From JAICMB01 sp035295125 (GTDB lineage: Bacteria > Acidobacteriota > Terriglobia > Bryobacterales > Bryobacteraceae), in NCBI GenBank assembly GCA_035295125.1, contig DATGJP010000077.1, positions 104,752 through 168,751 on the forward strand: a stretch of DNA of 64,000 nucleotides, read 5' to 3'. Under the pieces are notes generated by a model, which searched no databases, was not told where the DNA came from, and saw only the letters and a program-made list of their open reading frames with translations. Shown piece by piece: positions 43,128-50,136 of this stretch. Position numbers and translations under genes: made by a program. The number at the start of each line of letters is the position of its first letter. Position 1 is the first letter of the stretch.

Positions 43128-44846
43128 GTGATTCATCGGCTGGGTTTGCGTGGAAAGCTGGTGGCCTGGGTTTCGCTGGTTTTGGCGGTCACGTTCGTGG
43201 CGCTAATCCTGGGAGTGACTGAAATGTTGTCCCGAACCGTCGCGTCGAGGGCCAGCGATGAAATGGCGCGCGTAGTGGATAAGACCGCCGAAGAACTGGA
43301 TAGCTGGCTCGGCGGACGCGAGCGGGACGCGCTCAACCTGAGCGCGTTGGAGGTCTTTGCGGCGGCGTGCCGGAACGAAAGACGGCCGGAGGCGGAGCAG
43401 ATGCTGGTCGCGATTCAGCGGCGCTCGCCGTTTTATGAGAACGTCTTTCTGGCCGATGCCAATGGGAAGCTGTTCGCCGATGCGATCGGGGGCAAGTCTG
43501 TCGGTATTGATATGAGCTCGACGGAGGGTTTCCGATCGAATGTGGAGCACGGCCGGCGGAATGAGGTCTGGATGGGCGAGGTCATGAAATCGCCGGCTTC
43601 AGGGCGCGCCATCCTTTTGATTACGGCGCCGGTTGTTGCTTCGGGCCAGGTGGTTGGGTTGCTAGGTACCCCCATTGAACTTGCAGAATTCTCGGATATG
43701 TTTCTGAAAAACTACCGGCTGGGGCAGACCGGGTTTCTATTCATGTTCGACGCATCGGGCACCATGCTGGCCCACCCGGACCGCAGCCTGATCCTGACGG
43801 AGAACGTCAGCAACAGCACGGGCAGGGATATGATCGGCCACGAAAAGGGCTCGTTGACTTATGTGCGGGGAGGAGTCACCAAAATCTCCTGCTTTCAACG
43901 CGCGCACGTCAAACCCTGGACGCTTGCGGCGGTGGTGCCCGAGGCGGAACTTCTCTTAGACGCACACCGGATCGAATTCTATCTGGCGCTTTTCGGGCTG
44001 CTGGCCCTGGCCGCGAGTATTGCGGCGGTGTGGCGCGTGTCGGCGCGGATTTCGGAGAGGATCATTCGGGTCGCGGCACAGGTAGCGGAAAGCACGGCGC
44101 AGTTCACAGGAGCCACCGGGCAGATTGCGAGCATGAGCCAGTCGCTCGCTCAAGGGGCCTCCCAGCAGGCGGCCTCGGCACAGGAGACTTCGGCATCGGC
44201 GCAGGAGGTTGCCTCCGCCACGCAACAAAACCGGCAGCGGACGGATAATCTGCGCGATGTCATGAAGAGAGCGGGCGTCAGTTTTCAAGTGATGAAGACC
44301 GGCATGGATGAACTGGTCCATTGGATGAATGATTTCCGAGAAGCAGGCCATAAGGTGTCGAAGATTATTAAAGTTATCGACGATATTGCCTTTCAGACCA
44401 ATATTCTGGCGTTGAATGCGGCAGTGGAAGCGGCTCGGGCCGGCGAGGCTGGTATGGGGTTTGCGGTAGTCGCGGATGAGGTTCGAACTCTGGCACACCG
44501 CAGCGCGGAAGCGGCCCGGGACACCGCGTCTCTGATTCAGGATTCGATTGAGAGAACGACCAAAGGGCAGGAAACCGTGACGAAATGTGCGGATGCGATG
44601 GACGAGAACTTCGGGCTCGCCGGCCAGGTCATTAAACTGTCTGAGGAACTGGCAGTGGCTGGAAGTGAACAGGTCCGCGGCATCGATCTGATCACCAAAT
44701 CCATCGCGAGTATGCAGAACGTCACACAAGCCACGGCGGCAAATGCCGAGGAGAGCGCGTCCGCGAGTGAAGAGATTGCATCCCAGGCCGAGACGCTGCG
44801 GTCGGCGGCGGATGAATTGGAAGCGATTGTGGGGGGCGTTCGATAA
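43128..44846 (+). CDS. Methyl-accepting chemotaxis protein with double-Cache sensor
   Basis: A 572-aa chemoreceptor. It has helix 1 (VAWVSLVLAVTFVALILGV), then a dCache-type periplasmic domain (SPFYENVFLADANGKLFADA, PASGRAILLITAPVVASGQVVG, GQTGFLFMFDASGTMLAHPD). Helix 2 (~300–320) and a coiled coil with the same IDDIAFQTNILALNAAVEAA tip follow. The start is taken as GTG 43128, preceded by AAAGGAG; the frame extends to an ATG inside the previous gene at 43074. The two adjacent receptors have different sensor domains, so they are not a recent duplication. Confidence 0.92.
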   Translation: MIHRLGLRGKLVAWVSLVLAVTFVALILGVTEMLSRTVASRASDEMARVVDKTAEELDSWLGGRERDALNLSALEVFAAACRNERRPEAEQMLVAIQRRSPFYENVFLADANGKLFADAIGGKSVGIDMSSTEGFRSNVEHGRRNEVWMGEVMKSPASGRAILLITAPVVASGQVVGLLGTPIELAEFSDMFLKNYRLGQTGFLFMFDASGTMLAHPDRSLILTENVSNSTGRDMIGHEKGSLTYVRGGVTKISCFQRAHVKPWTLAAVVPEAELLLDAHRIEFYLALFGLLALAASIAAVWRVSARISERIIRVAAQVAESTAQFTGATGQIASMSQSLAQGASQQAASAQETSASAQEVASATQQNRQRTDNLRDVMKRAGVSFQVMKTGMDELVHWMNDFREAGHKVSKIIKVIDDIAFQTNILALNAAVEAARAGEAGMGFAVVADEVRTLAHRSAEAARDTASLIQDSIERTTKGQETVTKCADAMDENFGLAGQVIKLSEELAVAGSEQVRGIDLITKSIASMQNVTQATAANAEESASASEEIASQAETLRSAADELEAIVGGVR

Positions 44847-44910
44847 ATCAGCTTTCAGCTTTCAGCTCCGGGCGGCTGGCTTTAGCTGGCGGCTGACGGC
44901 CGATCTCTTA

Positions 44911-44941
44911 TTGACAGCTACAGCGGTTAGAGCGACAATAC
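44911..44941 (+). promoter_or_regulatory. Possible promoter of the imuA-imuB-dnaE2 cassette
   Basis: TTGACA (44911–44916) and an AATAC-type -10 (44936–44941) are ~18–19 bp apart, 27 bp before the imuA ATG. No LexA box of the types I know (CTGT-N8-ACAG or GTTC-N7-GTTC) could be recognised here. The GCTTTCA tandem at 44852–44867 is just upstream. Confidence 0.35.
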
Positions 44942-44968
44942 GTTTAGGCGAAGAAAAGGCGAAATCGC

Positions 44969-45622
44969 ATGAACCCGGCCGCCGCTCTCACCACTACACT
45001 CGGATTCCGCCCGGAAGCAAAACGCTTCGAAACATTGGCTCTTGGGCTGCCTGAAATCGATACCCTCATCCAGGGCTTTCCTCGCGGGGCCATCTCCGAA
45101 ATCATTGGGCCGGAAAGCTCCGGCCGCACCGCTTTGGCCCATTCCCTGCTCACCGCGGCAACGGCGCGCCTGGAGATTTGCGCCTACGTCGATACCCACG
45201 ATTCCTTCGATCCCGCCTCGGCTGCAGCCAGCGGGGTGACCCTCGATCAGCTCGTTTGGGTGCGCTGCGGCGGCAATGCCGAGCACGCCATGAAAGCCGC
45301 CGACAACCTGATGCACGCGGGCGGATTCGGCGTGGTGGTGCTGGATTTGTGCCAGGTTCCACAAAAGACCTGCCGGCGGATTCCGCTGTCATATTGGTAC
45401 CGCTTCCGCCTGGCGATTGAAAACACCCAGACAATTCTGGTCTTGCTCGAGCGCGAGACGCTGGCGAAATCGTGCGCCGCCCTGATGCTGGAGTTGAAAC
45501 GCAAGAGGGCCGTGTGGAGCGGTCCGCCGGGATTCCAGCTTTTACGCGGGATGGACTTGGAGGCGGCATCACGGAAGCCGGTGCGCCCGGCTCCCGTGGT
45601 GTTGAACGCTCGGGTGAGCTGA
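44969..45622 (+). CDS. imuA: ImuA, RecA-like partner of the mutasome
   Basis: A 217-aa RecA-related ATP-binding protein. LALGLPEIDTLIQGFPRGAISEIIGPESSGRT is the ImuA/SulA-type start, with a Walker A-like GPESSGRT in which Arg replaces the usual Lys. VVVLDLCQVP is the Walker B-like strand, followed by RFRLAIENTQTILVLLERE. In other bacteria ImuA works with ImuB and DnaE2 in SOS-induced error-prone repair. It is one base from imuB, so the two are translated together. The Walker change may be normal for this clade. Confidence 0.92.
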   Translation: MNPAAALTTTLGFRPEAKRFETLALGLPEIDTLIQGFPRGAISEIIGPESSGRTALAHSLLTAATARLEICAYVDTHDSFDPASAAASGVTLDQLVWVRCGGNAEHAMKAADNLMHAGGFGVVVLDLCQVPQKTCRRIPLSYWYRFRLAIENTQTILVLLERETLAKSCAALMLELKRKRAVWSGPPGFQLLRGMDLEAASRKPVRPAPVVLNARVS

Positions 45623-45623
45623 C

Positions 45624-46892
45624 ATGTTTGCTTGTGTCCATTGGCCGGCCGCGCCGGCGCCTTGTACCGGCGAAACCGCCTGCGCCACCATCGCGGAATG
45701 TTTCGCACCGGAATTCGAAGTGACGGCGCCGGGTACAGTGGTTTTCGATATCGCCGGGCTGCGGCGAATTTATGGATCGCCGCGCCAGACGGCGGAGGCG
45801 ATTGCGCAGCGGGCCGGGGGCGGCGCGAACGTCGCCGTAGCGCGCAATGTGGAGACGGCGGTTCTGGCGGCGCGGAATTTCTCCGGCGTCACTGTGATTG
45901 CACCGAATCGTGCCGGAGAAGCGCTGGCGCCGCTGGGGATTGAGGCACTGCCGCTTTCACCGGAGATGTGGGACACGCTCCACGGCTGGGGCATCCGGAC
46001 ACTGGCGGAATTTGCCAAGCTGCCGCCGCTTGGTGTCGCGGAAAGGCTAGGGACTGAGGGCGTCTATCTGCAAGACCTGGCTCGCGGCGCCGTGGAGCGT
46101 CCGCTGCGCATCGAGAAGCAGGACGTTCCTTACGAGGATCGCATCGAGCTGGATCATCCCGTCGAATTGCTGGAACCGCTGCTGTTCCTGATCGCGCGTA
46201 TCATGAACGACCTGTGCACGCGGCTTGAATCGGAGGGGCTGGCGGCAAACGAGGTTTGGGTCCGGCTGGAATTGGAGAGCAAAAAGGAGCATGAGCGCAG
46301 CCTGCGCCTGCCGCTGCCGACGCGCGACAGCAAGGCCATGCTCAAGCTGCTGCAGCTCGACCTGGAGGCGCACCCGCCGGACGCTCCGATGATGGCGGTC
46401 GCGGTGGGATTAAAACCCGTGCAGCCGCGGCGCGTGCAGAACGGAATTTTCCTGCCGCCAACGCCGGAACCGGACAAGCTGGAATTGACGCTGGCGCGGC
46501 TGCGGGCATTGGTCGGACAGGAGAATGTCGGCGTGCCGGAGATGCTGGATACGCACCGTCCGGCTCCGTTTCGTCTCGCGTTGCGGCAGCCGGTAGCGCG
46601 GGATCGTCAGGAAAAATCACCGCCGTTCAAAGCCCGCATGACGTTCCGGTACCTGCGGCCCGTGGTGGAGGCTGCGGTACGGCTGGCAGATTTGCGACCG
46701 GCTCGGGTGGATGCGAATGGAATCCATGGAAACGTCATGACGGCGGCAGGGCCATGGCGTTCGTGCGGCGATTGGTGGACGGCAGCGGACTGGAATCGGG
46801 ATGAGTGGGATGTGAGTCTGTCCGATGGCGCGCTGTATCGCATTTATTCCGAGCCCAGCTCGAAATGGTTTGTCGAGGGCGTTTATGACTAG
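45624..46892 (+). CDS. imuB: ImuB, inactive Y-family polymerase homologue with altered N-terminus
   Basis: The 422-aa protein shows the ImuB layout: a palm-like TVVFDIAGLRRIYGSP, a helix-hairpin-helix (WGIRTLAEFAKLPPLGVAERLG), a little-finger-like region and a tail ending GPWRSCGDWW, DEWDVSLSDGALYRIY and WFVEGVYD. ImuB is a non-catalytic hub that joins DnaE2, ImuA and the beta clamp. The VFDIAGL strand sits near residue 45 where most family members have it near residue 100, so ~50–60 N-terminal residues are absent. The shortened N-terminus is partly encoded by a copy of the hairpin repeat (45669–45690). It is coupled to imuA. Confidence 0.9.
   Translation: MFACVHWPAAPAPCTGETACATIAECFAPEFEVTAPGTVVFDIAGLRRIYGSPRQTAEAIAQRAGGGANVAVARNVETAVLAARNFSGVTVIAPNRAGEALAPLGIEALPLSPEMWDTLHGWGIRTLAEFAKLPPLGVAERLGTEGVYLQDLARGAVERPLRIEKQDVPYEDRIELDHPVELLEPLLFLIARIMNDLCTRLESEGLAANEVWVRLELESKKEHERSLRLPLPTRDSKAMLKLLQLDLEAHPPDAPMMAVAVGLKPVQPRRVQNGIFLPPTPEPDKLELTLARLRALVGQENVGVPEMLDTHRPAPFRLALRQPVARDRQEKSPPFKARMTFRYLRPVVEAAVRLADLRPARVDANGIHGNVMTAAGPWRSCGDWWTAADWNRDEWDVSLSDGALYRIYSEPSSKWFVEGVYD
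45669..45690 (-). repeat. Half-copy of the hairpin repeat inside imuB
   Basis: Read on the minus strand, 45690–45669 gives GGTGGCGCAGG followed by CGGTTTCGCC, identical over 21 bp to the repeat core at 63832–63852. It encodes TGETACAT in imuB. The matching second arm of the hairpin is missing. Confidence 0.8.
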
Positions 46893-46899
46893 CCCCATG

Positions 46900-47053
46900 G
46901 TGGTGCAGGCGGTTTCGCCTGCGCGTTTTCGCGGCGATCTCAAGGCAGACGTAAGGCAGGATTGCATCCAATGCACCGGTTTGCAACCGGTGCTGGTCAC
47001 TTATATTTCAAAGTTGAGGCGGGTAAAAAACCCGCCGCAGGTTGCAAACCTGC
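46900..47053 (+). repeat. Mosaic of four hairpin repeats between imuB and dnaE2
   Basis: Four hairpins follow one another: GCAGGCG/CGCCTGC (46905–46922, GTTT loop); GCACCGGTT/AACCGGTGC (46973–46993, TGC loop, perfect 9 bp); GGCGGGT/ACCCGCC (47018–47036, A5 loop); and GCAGGTT/AACCTGC (47037–47053, GCA loop). The first and third match parts of the copy at 63836–63879. They fill nearly all of the 175-bp gap and end 14 bp before the dnaE2 ATG, leaving no visible SD. Confidence 0.8.
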
Positions 47054-47067
47054 CTTACTGATGCGCG

Positions 47068-50000
47068 ATGAATTACGTCGAACTCCACGCCCGCACAGCC
47101 TTCAGCTTCCTCGAAGGAGCTTCCCTGCCCGAAGACCTGATCCTCCGCGCGTCGCAATTGGAAATGTCCGCGCTCGCCATCCTCGACCGCGATTGTCTCT
47201 CGGGCATCGTGCGGTTCCACATGGCCGGCAAAAAAGAAGGCGTACGCGCGCACATCGGAGCCGAAGTCACCTGCACCGACGGAACCCGCTATGCACTGCT
47301 CGCGGAATCGCGCACCGGATATCAGAACCTATGCCGCCTCATCACCCGCATGAAAATGCGCGCGAAGAAGGGCGAAGGCGCCGCCGAACCCGAAGAGTTT
47401 GCCGAATTCTCCGAAGGCCTGGTGTGCCTGATGGGACAACTCTCGCAGGCCCGAACGTGCGAAGCGTTCGGCCCCAAAAACCTCTACGTCGAGATTCAAA
47501 GGCACTACAGCCGGCACGAGGAGGCGCGCAACCAGGCACTCATCGAATTCGCGCGCCGCAGAAAGCTGCCCCTGCTCGCCACCAACGGCGTTTCCCACGT
47601 CACACCGCAGATTCGCGAAGCCATGGATGTCCTCACCTGTGTCCGCAACAAGGTGAAAATCACCGAGGCCGGCCGTCTGTTAGCCATTAACAACGAGCGG
47701 CACCTCAAGAGCGCGCAGGAGATGACGCAGTTGTTCGCCGACCTCCCCGAAGCCATTACGAACACCGTGGAACTCTCCAATCGGCTGCAGTTCACGCTCG
47801 GAGACCTCGGCTACGAATTCCCCCGCTATCCACTGCCGCCGGGCGAAACCATGAATTCCTTCCTCCGCCAGCGCGCTTTCGAAGGGGCGCGGAACCGCTA
47901 CCGGCCTTTTCACGCCAAAGCACGCAACCAGATCGAACACGAGCTAAACATCATCGAAAAGCTCGGCCTGGCGGGCTATTTCCTCATCGTTTGGGACATC
48001 GTGCAGTTCTGCGGACGCGAGAACATCCTGGTGCAGGGCCGCGGATCGGCCGCCAACAGCGCCGTTTGTTATGCGCTCGGGCTCACCGCCGTCGACCCTG
48101 TCGCCATGGAACTGCTGTTCGAGCGCTTCCTGTCGGAAGAGCGCGGCGAATGGCCCGACATCGATCTCGATCTGCCCAGCGGCGACGAGCGCGAGCGTGT
48201 TATTCAATACGTCTACCAGCGCTACGGCAAGCTCGGCGCCGCCATGACCGCGAACGTCATCACCTATCGCGGCCGGTCGGCTGCGCGCGATATCGGCAAA
48301 GTGCTGGGGTTCGATGACCTGACCCTGACGCGGCTGTCGAACATGGTCCCGTCCTGGGGTTGGAAAGACCCCAAAGAATCCGCCGAAAAGCAGTTTCGCG
48401 AGTCGGGGTTGTCGGTCGAAAATCCCCTGGTTTCCAAGTTTCTCGACCTTTATATGCAGATTCAGGACCTGCCGCGGCATCTGGGGCAGCACTCCGGCGG
48501 CATGGTGATTTGCCAGGGACAGCTCGATTCCGTCGTACCGCTGGAGCCGGCAACCATGCCGGGGCGCGTGGTGGTGCAGTGGGACAAGGAAGACTGCGCC
48601 GACACGGGCATCGTCAAAGTCGACCTGCTCGGATTGGGCATGATGGCGGTGCTCAAGGACTGCATTACGATCATCCGCGATTCGTATAACGAAGAGGTGG
48701 ACCTGGCGCATCTGCCTGAAAACGATCCGCTGGTCTACGAGACGCTGAAAAGGGCGGACACGGTTGGCATGTTCCAGGTCGAAAGCCGCGCGCAGATGTC
48801 CTGCCTGCCGCGGCTGCGTCCGGAGCGGTTTTACGACATCGTGGTGCAGGTGGCGATCATACGGCCGGGCCCGATCGTGGGCCAGATGCTGAGTCCGTTC
48901 CTGCGACGGCGCCAGGGGCTCGAACCCATCGAATGCATGCATCCGTTGCTGGAACCGGTCCTCAAACGGACGCTCGGTGTGCCGCTGTTTCAGGAGCAGT
49001 TGCTGCGGATGGCCATGATCGTGGCCGGATTCACGGGCGGCGAGGCGGAAGAATTGCGCCGCGCGTTCGGATTTAAGCGCTCGGAGGCGCGCATGCGCGA
49101 CATCGAGGTGAAGCTGCGCGCGGGCATGGAGCGCAATAACATCGCGCCGGGCCTTCAGGACATCATCATCAAGTCCATTACGTCGTTTGCGCTGTACGGT
49201 TTTCCAGAGTCCCACGCCGCCAGTTTCGCGCTCATCGCCTACGCCAGCGCGTTCCTCAAGTGCCGCTATCTCGCGGCCTTCACGGCGGCCATTCTCAACA
49301 ACCAGCCGATGGGTTTTTACGCGCCCGCCACCCTGGTGAAAGATGCGCAGCGTCACGGTCTGCATTTCAAACCAGTGGACGTGACCCGCTCCGAATGGCT
49401 CTGCACCGTCGAACGGCACGATGGACTGCGATGCGTACGGCTAGGGCTGAATTATGTGAAGGGACTGCGCGCGGAATCCGGCCAGGCAATTGTCGCAGCG
49501 CGGGCCCGGGCTCCATTTGCGAGCATTCAGGACCTGGTGAATCGGGTCCCGGTGATGCGCAAAGATGAGCTGCGCAAGCTGAGCCTGATCGGAGCACTGA
49601 ATTTCATAGCGGACACGCACCGGCGCGCCGCGCTGTGGGATTCAGAGCTTGCAATTCAGCCGTCGGGAGGCCTATTCATGGATGCTTCCGCCCCCGTGGC
49701 CGAAAGCCCGCTACTCATGATGACCGACAGCGAGCGATTGAATGCCGATTTCCGCGGAACTTCGCTGACCATCGGCCGCCATCCCATGGCGTTTCATCGC
49801 GAGCGCCTGAATCGCCTCGGAGTGGTGCCGGCAAACCGCTTGCACACGATCCGCAACGGCCGGACAGTGCGCGTTGCCGGCTGCGTCATCTGCCGGCAGC
49901 GTCCCGGGACGGCGAAAGGTCTGGTATTCCTCAGCATCGAGGATGAGACCGGGATTTCAAATGCGGTGGTGATGCCCGATGTTTTCGACGAACAGAAGAA

Positions 50001-50136
50001 AGCGCTGCTCGAGAATTCGTACCTGGTGGTTGAGGGCGAAATGCAGAACCTCACTGGCGTGATGTCGGTGAAAGCGTCGAGGATTATTCCCTTACACGTG
50101 GCCGAAGATGCCGTTCCGTCGCACGATTTTCATTAA
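47068..50136 (+). CDS. dnaE2: DnaE2, error-prone DNA polymerase III alpha subunit
   Basis: The 1022-aa polymerase has an N-terminal PHP domain (YVELHARTAFSFLEGAS, HIGAEVTC), a palm with PDIDLDLPSGDERERVIQYV (catalytic Asp residues) and a VQGRGSAANS motif. Fingers follow (QLSQ, PLFQEQLLRMAMIVAGFTGGEAEELRR), then a C-terminal OB fold (VRVAGCVICRQRPGTAKGLVFL). The length is typical of DnaE2 (~1000–1100 aa). It performs SOS-induced mutagenic translesion synthesis with ImuA/ImuB. It is the third gene of the cassette, separated from imuB by the repeat mosaic. The stop overlaps the convergent ADOP stop by 4 bp. Confidence 0.96.
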   Translation: MNYVELHARTAFSFLEGASLPEDLILRASQLEMSALAILDRDCLSGIVRFHMAGKKEGVRAHIGAEVTCTDGTRYALLAESRTGYQNLCRLITRMKMRAKKGEGAAEPEEFAEFSEGLVCLMGQLSQARTCEAFGPKNLYVEIQRHYSRHEEARNQALIEFARRRKLPLLATNGVSHVTPQIREAMDVLTCVRNKVKITEAGRLLAINNERHLKSAQEMTQLFADLPEAITNTVELSNRLQFTLGDLGYEFPRYPLPPGETMNSFLRQRAFEGARNRYRPFHAKARNQIEHELNIIEKLGLAGYFLIVWDIVQFCGRENILVQGRGSAANSAVCYALGLTAVDPVAMELLFERFLSEERGEWPDIDLDLPSGDERERVIQYVYQRYGKLGAAMTANVITYRGRSAARDIGKVLGFDDLTLTRLSNMVPSWGWKDPKESAEKQFRESGLSVENPLVSKFLDLYMQIQDLPRHLGQHSGGMVICQGQLDSVVPLEPATMPGRVVVQWDKEDCADTGIVKVDLLGLGMMAVLKDCITIIRDSYNEEVDLAHLPENDPLVYETLKRADTVGMFQVESRAQMSCLPRLRPERFYDIVVQVAIIRPGPIVGQMLSPFLRRRQGLEPIECMHPLLEPVLKRTLGVPLFQEQLLRMAMIVAGFTGGEAEELRRAFGFKRSEARMRDIEVKLRAGMERNNIAPGLQDIIIKSITSFALYGFPESHAASFALIAYASAFLKCRYLAAFTAAILNNQPMGFYAPATLVKDAQRHGLHFKPVDVTRSEWLCTVERHDGLRCVRLGLNYVKGLRAESGQAIVAARARAPFASIQDLVNRVPVMRKDELRKLSLIGALNFIADTHRRAALWDSELAIQPSGGLFMDASAPVAESPLLMMTDSERLNADFRGTSLTIGRHPMAFHRERLNRLGVVPANRLHTIRNGRTVRVAGCVICRQRPGTAKGLVFLSIEDETGISNAVVMPDVFDEQKKALLENSYLVVEGEMQNLTGVMSVKASRIIPLHVAEDAVPSHDFH

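Noticed and set aside
46900..47053. CRISPR array
   Set aside because: The four hairpins are different from each other and there is no regular repeat-spacer pattern.
47944..49419. 491-residue open frame on the minus strand inside dnaE2
   Set aside because: It lies wholly opposite a well-conserved gene, has no family features and is His/Arg-rich as expected for the antisense of GC-rich coding DNA.
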